Source: Ralstonia pickettii DTP0602 | GTDB lineage: Bacteria; Pseudomonadota; Gammaproteobacteria; Burkholderiales; Burkholderiaceae | Direction: 5' to 3' | DNA: 64,000 nucleotides | Assembly: GCA_000471925.1 (NCBI GenBank) | Contig: CP006667.1 | Location: 1,302,001 to 1,366,000, forward strand | In this document: piece by piece, positions 27,535 through 35,775 of the stretch | Layout: every line of letters starts with the position of its first letter | How positions within the stretch are numbered: the first letter of the stretch is position 1 | Notes under the pieces: generated by a model | Databases searched by the model: none | Told to the model about the DNA's origin: nothing | Seen by the model: the letters and a program-made list of their open reading frames with translations, nothing else | Made by a program: the position numbers and the translations under genes

Positions 27535-28596
27535 ATGCAACAAGCCCTTGCAGTCCCCGCCGCCACTGGCGGTTCGGGTTTCGACAGCGCCGCCCTGGCA
27601 GCGCTGCTGCACGCAGAAGGCCTGATCGACCGGCCTGAACTGACCCTGGAGCGCCTTGCCGGCGGCCAGTCCAATCCGACCTACCGGCTGGCCTGCGGCG
27701 CGCAGCAGTACGTGCTGCGCACCAAGCCGCCGGGGCAGTTGCTGTCGTCCGCCCATGCCATCGACCGCGAGTACCGCGTGATGCACGCGCTGCGCGACAG
27801 CGACGTGCCGGTGCCCCGGGTCTGCCTCTACAGCGAAGACACCTCGATCCTTGGCACACCCTTCTACCTGATGGCGTTCCTGCAGGGCCGCGTGATCTAT
27901 GACCAGGCCCTGCCGGGCCAGTCCCCGCGACAGCGCGCCGCGATCTACCGCGAGATGAACCGCGTAATCGGCGCCTTGCACCGGGTGGACTACCGCGCCG
28001 CAGGTCTGGCGGACTATGGCAGGAGCGGCGGCTATGTGGCGCGCCAGGTCGCCCGCTGGGCCGGCCAGTGCCGCGACACCGGCATGGACGACAACAAGGC
28101 GCTGGCGGCGCTGGCAGAGTGGCTGCCGCAGCACGTCCCCGACGCGGAGCAGACCAGCGTGGTGCATGGCGACTACCGCATGGACAACCTCGTCTTCCAT
28201 CCCACCGAGCCCCGCGTCATCGGCGTGCTCGACTGGGAGCTGTCCACGCTCGGCCACCCGCTCGCGGACCTGGCCTACCACTGCATGAGCTGGCATATTC
28301 CGGCCGACCTGTGGCGCGGCATCGGCGGGCTCGACCTGCAGGCGCTGGGCATCCCCGATGAGGCGACCTACCTGCGCTGGTACGGCGAGACCAATGGCAC
28401 GCACGCGCTCGAACACTGGGACTTCTATCTCGCCTACAACTTTTTCCGGCTGGCGGCGATCATGCACGGCATCGGGCAGCGTGCCAGGAGCGGCAACGCC
28501 GCCGCGGCGGATGCCGTGGAGACCGGCAGGAAGGCGGTGCCGCTCGCCGAGCTGGGGTGGCAATTCGCCATGCGCTACCGCGCGGCAGGGCGCTAG
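27535..28596 (+). CDS. APH-fold phosphotransferase (ACAD11-N / acyl-CoA kinase-like)
   Basis: A 353-residue kinase of the aminoglycoside-phosphotransferase fold, close to the N-terminal kinase domain of ACAD10/11 and to bacterial 4-hydroxyacyl-CoA kinases. The signature is GGQSNPTYRL near the N-terminus. The catalytic loop is HGDYRMDNLVF and the metal-binding site is VLDWELSTLGHPLADLAYH. No acyl-CoA dehydrogenase is directly adjacent, which is unlike many related clusters. It is the last gene of the plus arm of the GntR locus. The ATG at 27535 follows GAGGAG. Phosphorylation of a hydroxyacyl-CoA intermediate is inferred. Confidence 0.88.
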   Translation: MQQALAVPAATGGSGFDSAALAALLHAEGLIDRPELTLERLAGGQSNPTYRLACGAQQYVLRTKPPGQLLSSAHAIDREYRVMHALRDSDVPVPRVCLYSEDTSILGTPFYLMAFLQGRVIYDQALPGQSPRQRAAIYREMNRVIGALHRVDYRAAGLADYGRSGGYVARQVARWAGQCRDTGMDDNKALAALAEWLPQHVPDAEQTSVVHGDYRMDNLVFHPTEPRVIGVLDWELSTLGHPLADLAYHCMSWHIPADLWRGIGGLDLQALGIPDEATYLRWYGETNGTHALEHWDFYLAYNFFRLAAIMHGIGQRARSGNAAAADAVETGRKAVPLAELGWQFAMRYRAAGR

Positions 28597-28799
28597 CGTC
28601 GACGTACGGTCCGGTGCCGGCCGGATCGAAGCCTCCGCGGGTGACGGAATCTGCCCTGGGTTCCTTATCGGGAATCAAAGTTTGCCTTCCGATCCGGCCT
28701 AGCTTAAAGATAGGAAGGGGAGATGGCCCGCGGATTCATGGCGGCATCGGAACCGGTTACCCCACGCTGTCTGGCATCCCGAGCCTTCAGGAGACGTCA

Positions 28800-29054
28800 A
28801 TGAGTGTGCTGATGCTAACGAATATCGACACGGCGACCACCGACGAGGAAATCCAGGAATTCATCGGTCGCTACGGCTTCCCGGCCTTCGATGAAATCGA
28901 ACGCCTGCCGGGAGACGGCACCCGCCCGGCGGTGTCGCTGCATTTCAATGCGGTCGAGGATGCCGCGCTGCGGCTCCTGCAGCCGCGCATCAACCACCTG
29001 TTCTGGAAGCAGCGCAAGGTGGACGCGATGGTGCTGAACGAACGCTTCGAATAG
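28800..29054 (+). CDS. RRM-like small RNA-binding protein
   Basis: An 84-residue protein with an RNP-like pattern: VLMLTNIDTATTDEEIQEFI followed by RYGFPAFDEIERL, then a VSLHFNAVEDAALRLLQPRI helix. This beta-alpha-beta order resembles the RNA-recognition motif, but aromatic RNP residues are few. A function in RNA binding is therefore likely but not certain. GGAG precedes the ATG closely. It lies alone about 200 bp after the GntR locus, before a surface-antigen-like gene on the same strand. Confidence 0.75.
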   Translation: MSVLMLTNIDTATTDEEIQEFIGRYGFPAFDEIERLPGDGTRPAVSLHFNAVEDAALRLLQPRINHLFWKQRKVDAMVLNERFE

Positions 29055-29143
29055 ACCGCGGCCGCGGCCGCGGCTGGCGGGCATGTGGGTCCGGTGCTGC
29101 CGCGCTTGCCCGATTCCGGGCAGGCAGTGCCGGAGGAGCCGAG

Positions 29144-29545
29144 ATGAACAGGCGATACAGGGTCTTGCGGGCGCTTGCATGCCTTGCCGCATGCTTGGCC
29201 GGCGCCATGGCGGCAGGGCCGGCCGTTGCCTACTTCGACCACTACCTTGGCGGCACCATCGTCGGCACGCTCACGCCGGAGCAGGTCACTGCGTTGACCG
29301 ACGTCTTTCGCAGGACGCTGGAGCAGGGCGCCGACGGGACCCGGGTGGCGTTCAGGCTGCCGCCTGACACGCGCGAGCGGCAGGTTGAAGGTTCCTTCAC
29401 GCCATTGCATTCCCGGCACGACCGCGGCGACCGGTGCCGGCAACTGCGCAGTGAATTCCGTCGGGCCGGCGAAACCGAAGCCTGGACCGGGTGGTACTGC
29501 AAGGAGAAGAGCGGGGAATGGAAGTCGCGCAAGCTGCGGCTGTAG
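29144..29545 (+). CDS. Secreted 17-kDa surface-antigen-like protein
   Basis: A 133-residue exported protein. The signal peptide is about residues 1-29 (LACLAACLAGAMAAGPAVAY). The C-terminus, CRQLRSEFRRAGETEAWTGWY followed by CKEKSGEWK, resembles the end of the Rickettsia-type 17-kDa surface antigen family. Two cysteines may pair. It has no clear lipobox. The role is probably envelope-associated but unproven. It converges with the FNR-like gene. Confidence 0.7.
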   Translation: MNRRYRVLRALACLAACLAGAMAAGPAVAYFDHYLGGTIVGTLTPEQVTALTDVFRRTLEQGADGTRVAFRLPPDTRERQVEGSFTPLHSRHDRGDRCRQLRSEFRRAGETEAWTGWYCKEKSGEWKSRKLRL

Positions 29546-29659
29546 ACGGGCACGAACCCTTCGGGCCGGGCGCTACGCAGGAACCGGCCAAGGCGATCTG
29601 GGATAAGCATCATCGTTTCAGACGCCGTAGGAGTCCCATCTCTTCCGGCAGCGAAGATA

Positions 29660-30475
29660 TCAGGAAACGCAATGCCGCTGCCCGCGCCCCAGGCGCTCCA
29701 GCCCTTCGGTATCGACCAGCGTGACGTGCTTGCCGCGCACCGCGATCAGGCCCTCCTGCTGCAGCCGCGAGAAGGTGCGGCTGACGGTTTCCAGCGTCAG
29801 GCCGAGATAGCTGCCGATATCTTCCCGCGTCATGCGCAGATGGAAATCGCTGCCGGCCTGGCCGCGCGCGTTCAGGCGTGCCCGCACATCCAGCAGGAAG
29901 CTGGCGACGCGCTGTTCCGCGCCATGGCTGCCGAGCAGCATCAGCCGCGTCGATTCGCGCACGATCTCTGCGCTCAGCAGGCGGTGGATCTCCTGCTGCA
30001 ACGACTGGACCTCGCGGCAGAGCGCTTCGAGCTGGCTGAAGGCGATATAGCCCGCCACGCAGTCTTCCAGCGCCGTCGCATCGCAGTGATGACTTTGCGT
30101 GCTGATCCCGCCCAGGCCGAGGATGTCGCCCTGGAGGAAATAGCCATTGACGTGCTCATGGCCGTCCGCATCGGAGACCACGGTCTTGACGGTGCCCGAG
30201 CGCAGCTTGTAGATGCTCTCGAAGCGGTCGCCGGCGCGGAACAGGGCCTCGCCTTTGCGGACCAGGCGCCAGCAAGTCATGACGGATTGAAGCGTGCCCA
30301 GGTCGACCTCGGCCGGGGCGTCCTGGCTCCATCGGCGCAGGGCTGCCGTTGTGGGCCAGCAGGCGCTTTCTGTTGCTGCCGCTATCGCACTGTCGCTGGC
30401 CGCGTGCGCGCCGTCCCATGTCATGTCGGCGTATGGTGCTTCAATACCTCGTCTGGACTGATGGGCGTCTAGCAT
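29660..30475 (-). CDS. CRP/FNR-family regulator lacking the FNR iron-sulfur cysteines
   Basis: A 271-residue FNR-like protein with a cyclic-nucleotide-type sensor domain (about 75-190) and a C-terminal HTH (MTREDIGSYLGLTLETVSRTFSRL). The recognition helix keeps E-x-x-S-R, the FNR signature for TTGAT-N4-ATCAA. The N-terminal cysteine cluster of FNR is missing. In addition, the position aligned with FNR Cys122, in ALEDCVAGYIAF, is Gly. It should therefore not bind a [4Fe-4S] cluster in the FNR manner, and may sense another signal or act constitutively. The ATG at 30475 is chosen over upstream extensions. Confidence 0.9.
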   Translation of the reverse strand: MLDAHQSRRGIEAPYADMTWDGAHAASDSAIAAATESACWPTTAALRRWSQDAPAEVDLGTLQSVMTCWRLVRKGEALFRAGDRFESIYKLRSGTVKTVVSDADGHEHVNGYFLQGDILGLGGISTQSHHCDATALEDCVAGYIAFSQLEALCREVQSLQQEIHRLLSAEIVRESTRLMLLGSHGAEQRVASFLLDVRARLNARGQAGSDFHLRMTREDIGSYLGLTLETVSRTFSRLQQEGLIAVRGKHVTLVDTEGLERLGRGQRHCVS

Positions 30476-30854
30476 TGCATACCCCCTGTGGGTCGGATGC
30501 CGCCTCGGCGCTATCCCATCCCGGGTGGATGGAAGGCCGTGTACGGATTGCCTCACGGTACGTATTCAATACCTAAATGAGGACAAAGAACAGCGAGCGT
30601 GGCGGACATGGATATCCGAAGTCACTCAAGGCCCTGCTCGCCAGACCCCCCATCCGAGGGGGGGCGCTACCCCAGAGGGCCGTGGCCTGAGCCGCCGGGG
30701 CCGATACCCGTCAACCTTGCCCCGGATCAATTTCCTGCGGACGGACTCGCCTAGATTGAATGAGGCCAGCCGGTGCGGCTTCGTGCACAGCCAGGGCGCC
30801 GCGCCGGGCCGGGACGTCGTCCCGGGCCAGCTTTCCATTCCAGAGGAGCACAGC
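30476..30854. other. Intergenic region between the FNR-like gene and a secreted protein gene
   Basis: A divergent intergenic region of 379 bp. It contains a GC hairpin, CCCCCC-ATCCGA-GGGGGG (30646-30663), and probably promoters for both flanking genes. No convincing -35/-10 pair and no FNR box are visible. Confidence 0.35.
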
Positions 30855-31442
30855 ATGAAGAAAACAGCATTGATGGGCATGGCCATCCTGGGCCTGGCGC
30901 TGCAGACCGCGGTGGCACAACCCGAAACCACGGTCGACGTCCAGCGCTCGCAGGGCCAGGCGACGGCGACCGGCACCGCGACCGTAAAGGCCACTGTGGT
31001 CGCCATCGACCGTGGCACCCGGACCGTGACGCTGAAAACGACAAAGGGCAAAACCACCCAGCTGATTGTGGGGGAAGAGGCGCGCAATTTCGATCAGCTT
31101 GCCGTCGGCGACGTCGTGACCGCGCAGTATCGGGAGGCCGTCTCGCTCAGCCTGACCAAGGCGTCGGGGCCGCTCACGGCGACGGAGCGGGCCACGGAAG
31201 AACGCGCGGCGCCCGGTGCCAAGCCTGGCGGGGTGGTCGGCAGGGAGGTCACGGTGACGGCCGACGTGGTGGCGGTGAACGCTGCCAGCAAGACCGTGAC
31301 GCTCAAGGGCCCGAAGGGCAACCAGATCGATCTGCTGGTAGAGGATCCCGGACAACTGAAGTCGGTGAAGAAGGGCGATCGGGTACAGGTGGTGTACACC
31401 GAGGCCATGGCGATTTCGGTGGAGCCTGCCAAGAAGAAGTGA
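30855..31442 (+). CDS. Secreted protein with two tandem small beta domains
   Basis: A 195-residue exported protein with a signal peptide ending at LQTAVAQ. It is internally duplicated. Residues about 43-98 (VKATVVAIDRGTRTVTLKTT) and 130-190 (VTADVVAVNAASKTVTLKGP) share the pattern V-x-A-V-x-T-V-T-L-K. Both halves end in GD-V-x-Y-x-EA-x-SL/SV. The repeat looks like an OB-fold of the DUF5666 style. It probably binds a ligand in the periplasm. The function is unknown. It is monocistronic, ending at a strong hairpin facing the ppk2 gene. Confidence 0.75.
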   Translation: MKKTALMGMAILGLALQTAVAQPETTVDVQRSQGQATATGTATVKATVVAIDRGTRTVTLKTTKGKTTQLIVGEEARNFDQLAVGDVVTAQYREAVSLSLTKASGPLTATERATEERAAPGAKPGGVVGREVTVTADVVAVNAASKTVTLKGPKGNQIDLLVEDPGQLKSVKKGDRVQVVYTEAMAISVEPAKKK

Positions 31443-31444
31443 AT

Positions 31445-31483
31445 GCTGGCAGCCCGGGGGCTCACGCGCCCGGGATTGCCAGC
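31445..31483. terminator. Bidirectional hairpin terminator
   Basis: GCTGGCA-CCCGGG and its complement CCCGGG-TGCCAGC form a 13-bp stem with a small bulge and a 10-nt loop. It lies between two convergent stop codons, so it serves both the secreted-protein gene and ppk2. Confidence 0.7.
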
Positions 31484-31495
31484 CGGGGACCGCGG

Positions 31496-32377
31496 CTAGT
31501 ATCGCTCTTCCACATACCGATATTGATAGTCCGGCTCCCGGTATCCGCCCGCCTTCTGCCTGGCCGGCAGCTTGACTGGCTTGCGCTCGATCTCCTTGTA
31601 CGGGACCTGTGCCAGCAGGTGCGTGATGATGTTCAGGCGCGCCCGGCGCTTGTCATTGGAATTGGCCACATGCCACGGGGCATAGTCGGTATCGGAGGCG
31701 GCAAACATGGCGTCGCGCGCGCGTGAATAGTCGTACCAGCGGCTGTACGAGCGCAAGTCCATGTCGGTGAGCTTCCATACCTTGCGGCCGTCCTGGATGC
31801 GTCCCTGCAGGCGGCGGGTCTGCTCTTCCGGGCTGACCTCGAGCCAGTACTTGATCAGGATGATGCCGGAATGCACGATGGCGCGTTCGACCAGGGGCAC
31901 GGCCCGGAGAAACTCCTCGGCCTGCGTTTCGGTACAGAATCCCATCACGCGCTCGACGCCGGCGCGGTTGTACCAGCTCCGGTCGAAGATGACGATCTCT
32001 CCCGCGGCGGGCAGGTGCGGCAGGTAGCGCTGCACGTACATCTGGCTCTTTTCGCGATCGGTCGGCGCGGGCAGGGCGACCACGCGGAAGACGCGCGGAC
32101 TGACGCGCTCCGTGATGGCCTTGATGGTGCCGCCCTTGCCGGCACCGTCGCGGCCTTCAAACACCACGCAGACCTTGGTGCCGCTTGCCTGCACCCATTG
32201 CTGCAGCTTGACAAGCTCGACATGCAGCGGGAAGAGTTCCTTCTGGTACGCCTTCTCTGACATGCGCTCGCGCGGCTGCTGGTCCGGCTCTTCCTCGCGG
32301 CTGCCAGCCGCGCCCGGCTCGCGCGGCTCGGTGTCGGTCCGGTCCTTGTCCTGGCGCTTCCCTTTTCCCTTGGCCAT
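31496..32377 (-). CDS. ppk2: Polyphosphate kinase 2
   Basis: A 293-residue PPK2-family enzyme that transfers phosphate between polyphosphate and nucleotides. It has Walker A GRDGAGKGGT, lid region RYLPHLPAAGEIVIFDRSWY, and the conserved FDRSWYNRAGVERVMG and KYWLEVSPEEQTRRL. The N-terminal 30 residues are charged and low-complexity. The length suits the single-domain class. Nucleotide preference (ADP or GDP, AMP) cannot be told from sequence. It sits in a stress and envelope region, 39 bp after the YSC84-like gene on the same strand. Confidence 0.95.
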   Translation of the reverse strand: MAKGKGKRQDKDRTDTEPREPGAAGSREEEPDQQPRERMSEKAYQKELFPLHVELVKLQQWVQASGTKVCVVFEGRDGAGKGGTIKAITERVSPRVFRVVALPAPTDREKSQMYVQRYLPHLPAAGEIVIFDRSWYNRAGVERVMGFCTETQAEEFLRAVPLVERAIVHSGIILIKYWLEVSPEEQTRRLQGRIQDGRKVWKLTDMDLRSYSRWYDYSRARDAMFAASDTDYAPWHVANSNDKRRARLNIITHLLAQVPYKEIERKPVKLPARQKAGGYREPDYQYRYVEERY

Positions 32378-32416
32378 GATGCTCCTCCACCGCCGTCCCG
32401 TTGCCGCGGGGTCCGG

Positions 32417-32989
32417 TCAGATTTCCAGCTTCGTGATCTTGGTGCCTTCCAGCGACAGGTTGGCCATCAAGCCGGCGTTGGTGACGACAAAGCCCACGAT
32501 GGGCGCGCGTACGGTGTTGGTGTCCAGGTCGCCGCCCGCGCCGATCTTGGCCACGGCAATCGAACCGTCGACGCCGGCGGTCCAGCCCTTGCTGGCCTGG
32601 AATTTCTGCAGCGCGTCCGGCGTCATGAACATCAGGATCACAGCCTTGGACTGGGCCCCGGCCTGCAGGCCGAACGAAGCCGACGTCGTCCTGTAGTAGG
32701 CGACCGACTGGCCGCCGACACGCAGCGCGCCTTCGCCGTATTCGCCGCCGACGACAAAGCCGGCGGCCAGGATGCGCGGGAACACCAGGATGCCTTGCGC
32801 CTTCTGCGCCAGCTCGTTGGCGCCGCGCGCGGAGGAAAAGAGCCGGCTCATCGCACCATCGACACCGGCATCGATCTCGCGGCGCTTGGCGGCGGCATCG
32901 GTGCTGCTGCCTGTGCCGGTGGTGGTGCAGCCGGTAGCCAGGGCGGCAATCGACGCGGAGGAAATCAGGAGAAAGTCACGGCGCTTCAT
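32417..32989 (-). CDS. YSC84-family lipid-binding lipoprotein
   Basis: A 190-residue protein with the SYLF/YSC84 lipid-binding domain: GILVFPRILAAGFVVGGEYGEG, then SVAYYRTTSASFGLQAGAQSK and GSIAVAKIGAGGDLDT. The N-terminus combines a twin-arginine-like MKRRDFLLIS with a lipobox (LATGC, Cys near residue 21), suggesting a Tat-exported lipoprotein. Bacterial members are envelope proteins of poorly known role. It lies upstream of ppk2 on the same strand and may be co-transcribed. GAGG lies near the start. Confidence 0.85.
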   Translation of the reverse strand: MKRRDFLLISSASIAALATGCTTTGTGSSTDAAAKRREIDAGVDGAMSRLFSSARGANELAQKAQGILVFPRILAAGFVVGGEYGEGALRVGGQSVAYYRTTSASFGLQAGAQSKAVILMFMTPDALQKFQASKGWTAGVDGSIAVAKIGAGGDLDTNTVRAPIVGFVVTNAGLMANLSLEGTKITKLEI

Positions 32990-33409
32990 GGCAGCCTCGC
33001 AGGTTATTTGAGGATCAGGGGCGTACTGCAGGTGCCGCGGAGGAAAGCGCGCAGCCGATTATTCCTGTGCTGGCTTCTGGCATGGTCGACGTCCCGCTTT
33101 CAATGCCCCGCCATGCAGCATCCGCCGTTGTGCGCGCGCACGCGGGTCGCTTTTACGATAGAAACCATGCGGGGTTGAATCCTGACGCCGATCAATTTTT
33201 TTATCGAAATCGCCGCCGCCGTGCTTGCAAGGCATTGATTTGAAATCTGTTGTATTCCCGGGATTGTCGTACTACCTTCGTAGCGCGTATGGAGCAAAAT
33301 CCGCTCCGGATATTGGCTGGCATGGCACGCAGCAGGAAGACATCCTCCCGCTTGACGCGCTGGCACAGCCCGCCGTGGATGGCGACGTCACCGGCTGCGA
33401 GGAGGGAAC
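32990..33409. other. Intergenic region before the DUF3300 operon
   Basis: A divergent stretch of 420 bp, AT-rich around 33170-33270. No recognisable operator, RNA or gene is seen. It probably holds promoters for the YSC84-like gene and the DUF3300 operon, but none has a good consensus. Confidence 0.35.
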
Positions 33410-34837
33410 ATGGCCTTTCTGGTCAGGCGGCTGCTTCAGTGCGGCTGGGCATGGCTGTTTGTCACGCTGATGGCGGGAGCGGGCGGTGCCGCGGCACAAG
33501 ACGTACAGAATCCGCCACCCACCTTCAAGCCGGAGGAGCTCGAGGCGCTGGTCGCGCCGATCGCGCTTTATCCCGATTCCGTGCTGTCGCAGGTGCTGAT
33601 GGCCTCCACCTATCCGCTGGAGATCGTGCACGCGGCGCGCTGGGTCAAGGCCAATCCCAAGGTCAAGGGCGACGCCGCGGTCAAGGCCGTGGCCGACCAG
33701 CCGTGGGATGTCAGCGTGAAGTCGCTGGTGGCCTTCCCGCAGGTGCTCGAACCGATGAATGACAAGCTCGACTGGACGCAGAAGCTCGGCGACGCCTTCC
33801 TGGCCCAGGAGAAGGATGTTCTGGCGGCGGTGCAGCGGCTGCGCAACAAGGCGCAGCAATCGGGCAACCTCAAGACCACCGAACAGCAGAACGTCATCGT
33901 CGAGCCCGCGACCAGTGCGGCGCCGGGCGTGCAGACCGTGGTGCGCATCGAGCCAGCCGATCCGCAGGTCATCTACGTGCCGGCCTACAACCCCACCGTG
34001 GTCTACGGTTCCTGGGGCTATCCGTCCTATCCGCCGTACTACTGGCCGCCGTATCCCGCCTACTATCCGGGCGCCGCGCTGGCCACGGGCTTTGCCTGGG
34101 GCGTCGGGCTGGCCGCCGCCGGGGCGATCTTCGGCAACTGCAACTGGGGTGGCGGCGACGTGAATATCAATGTCAACCGGGCCACCAATATCGACCGCAA
34201 CTTTGACCGTACCAAGGTACAGTCCGGCGGGCGCTGGCAGCACGACTCCAGCCACCGGCAGGGCGTGGCCTACCGCGACAATGCCACCCGCGAGAAATTC
34301 TCCCGCGACGTGCCGGGCGCGGACCGGCGCAATGAGTTCCGGGGCCGCGAGGGTGGCGCCGGCGTGTCCGACCGCGCGGCGCGTGACCGGGCAGGCGGGC
34401 AGGACCGGCCGGGTGCCGGGGATCGGGCCGGAGACCGGGCGGGTGACCGGGCGGGTGACCGCGCCGGAGACCGGGCCGGTGATCGGGGCGGCGAACGGGG
34501 CGGGGTCTCTGACCGGGCCGGAGTCTCCGATCGAGGCGGCGTATCTGACCGGGCCGGCGTGTCGGATCGCGCAGGGGCTGCCGATCGGTCACGGGGCGGC
34601 GGCGAACGGGCCTCCACCGTAGCCGACCGCGGCGGCGGCGGACGGGACAACGCATTCCAGGGCGTGGGCGGCGGCGCGTCACAGCGCGACTTCGATCGCG
34701 GACGCTCCAGCATGCAGTCGGCCGGAGGCCGCGCAGGCGGCGGCTACAGCGGCGGCGGCGGTGGACGTGGCGGCGGCGGATTCAGCGGTGGCGGCGGTCG
34801 TGGCGGCGGCGGCGGCGGACGCGGTGGCAGGCGCTAG
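33410..34837 (+). CDS. DUF3300 secreted protein with Gly/Arg/Asp-rich repeat tail
   Basis: A 475-residue exported protein. The signal peptide ends at GAAAQ, and the DUF3300 domain spans about residues 35-240 (EELEALVAPIALYPDSVLSQ, then VIYVPAYNPTVVYGSWGYP). The C-terminal half is disordered: seven GDRA-type tetrapeptides are followed by four GVSDRA-type hexapeptides, then SGGGGGRGGGG-like sequence. This is encoded by short tandem repeats (34418-34573). GAGGAGGGAAC precedes the ATG. DUF3300 is regularly followed by DUF2950, as here. The function is unknown, with periplasmic or cell-surface location likely. Confidence 0.88.
   Translation: MAFLVRRLLQCGWAWLFVTLMAGAGGAAAQDVQNPPPTFKPEELEALVAPIALYPDSVLSQVLMASTYPLEIVHAARWVKANPKVKGDAAVKAVADQPWDVSVKSLVAFPQVLEPMNDKLDWTQKLGDAFLAQEKDVLAAVQRLRNKAQQSGNLKTTEQQNVIVEPATSAAPGVQTVVRIEPADPQVIYVPAYNPTVVYGSWGYPSYPPYYWPPYPAYYPGAALATGFAWGVGLAAAGAIFGNCNWGGGDVNINVNRATNIDRNFDRTKVQSGGRWQHDSSHRQGVAYRDNATREKFSRDVPGADRRNEFRGREGGAGVSDRAARDRAGGQDRPGAGDRAGDRAGDRAGDRAGDRAGDRGGERGGVSDRAGVSDRGGVSDRAGVSDRAGAADRSRGGGERASTVADRGGGGRDNAFQGVGGGASQRDFDRGRSSMQSAGGRAGGGYSGGGGGRGGGGFSGGGGRGGGGGGRGGRR
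34418..34573. repeat. In-gene minisatellite coding GDRA and GVSDRA units
   Basis: Seven 12-bp units encoding mostly GDRA, with diverged last copies, are followed by four 18-bp units encoding GVSDRA or GVSDRG. All are in frame inside the DUF3300 gene. Such repeats may vary in copy number between strains. Confidence 0.75.
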
Positions 34838-34857
34838 CGGACCAGGGAGCCTCGATC

Positions 34858-35775
34858 ATGACGTCACCACTAAGCCTTGCCCGATACCTGCCTGGCCGCC
34901 TGGCCTGCGCGCTGGCGCTTGCGCTCGCGCTGACCGTTGCCGGCATGCACGCCGCGCACGCGCAGAAGCCCTTCAAAACCCCCGAGGCCGCCATGAACGC
35001 CTTTGGCGAGGCCGTCGCCACCAGCGACGACGATGCCATGAAGGTGCTGCTTGGCGCGAAGTTCCACGACCTGATCCCGCCAGTCGGCGCCGACATCCGG
35101 TACCGCTTTCTCGAGGCCTGGCGGATTTCGCATGCGGTCCAGCCAGAGGGCGACAGCCGCGCCCGCATCGCCGTAGGTAATGACGGCTGGACCCTGCCAG
35201 TCCCGCTGGTGAAGACAGCGAAGGGCTGGCAGTTCGATACGCGTGCCGGGGTCGACGAGATGCGCATACGCCGCATCGGCCGCAATGAACTCGCGGTGAT
35301 CCAGACCATGCTCGCGGTCTACGACGCCCAGCGCGAATACGCCCGGACCGACCATGACGGCGACGGCTTGCTGGCCTACGCGGGCAAGCTTGCGAGTTCG
35401 CCGGGCAAGCAGGACGGGCTGTACTGGCCGACGTCGGACGGCGCACCGCACAGCCCGCTCGGGGCCGCCTTCCTGACGGCCGGCAAGCGCAATCCGGGGC
35501 AGGGCGGCTATTACGGCTATCACTACAAGCTGCTGACGGCCCAGGGCCCCAACGCACCCGGCGGCGCGTACAACTATGTCGTCAATGGCAAGCTGTTCGG
35601 CGGCTTTGCCGTGCTGGCCTGGCCGGTACGCTACGGCGACACCGGCGTGAAGAGCTTCATGGTCAGCCACGACGGCCAGGTCTATGAACGCGACCTGGGA
35701 CCCGACAGCGCCGGCAAGGCCGCGGCGACCAAGACCTTCGATCCCGGGCCGGGCTGGACCAAGGTGACACCGTGA
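34858..35775 (+). CDS. DUF2950 exported protein
   Basis: A 305-residue periplasmic protein. The signal peptide ends near AAHAQ. Family features are KPFKTPEAAMNAFGEAVATSD at the start of the mature protein, QREYARTDHDGDGLLAYAGKL, and a GYHYKLLTAQGPNAPGGAYNY motif. DUF2950 is a partner of DUF3300, 20 bp upstream. The stop overlaps the next gene by 4 bp. No catalytic residues are recognised. A role in the cell envelope is inferred from export and operon context. Confidence 0.88.
   Translation: MTSPLSLARYLPGRLACALALALALTVAGMHAAHAQKPFKTPEAAMNAFGEAVATSDDDAMKVLLGAKFHDLIPPVGADIRYRFLEAWRISHAVQPEGDSRARIAVGNDGWTLPVPLVKTAKGWQFDTRAGVDEMRIRRIGRNELAVIQTMLAVYDAQREYARTDHDGDGLLAYAGKLASSPGKQDGLYWPTSDGAPHSPLGAAFLTAGKRNPGQGGYYGYHYKLLTAQGPNAPGGAYNYVVNGKLFGGFAVLAWPVRYGDTGVKSFMVSHDGQVYERDLGPDSAGKAAATKTFDPGPGWTKVTP

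Noticed and set aside
30646..30663. CCCCCC-ATCCGA-GGGGGG hairpin as a terminator
   Set aside because: It lies between divergent genes, where no transcript needs termination, and has no U tract. It is noted only as part of the intergenic region.
33235..33250. TTGATTTGAAATC, resembling an FNR half-site upstream of DUF3300
   Set aside because: The second half does not match ATCAA, so it does not meet the FNR consensus. It may be chance.
33225..33470. Open frames crossing the start of the DUF3300 gene
   Set aside because: They lack ribosome sites and run into the signal-peptide region of the real gene in another frame.
34418..34573. Regular short repeats that might look like a CRISPR array
   Set aside because: The units are 12 and 18 bp, have no spacers, and translate in frame as part of the DUF3300 protein.
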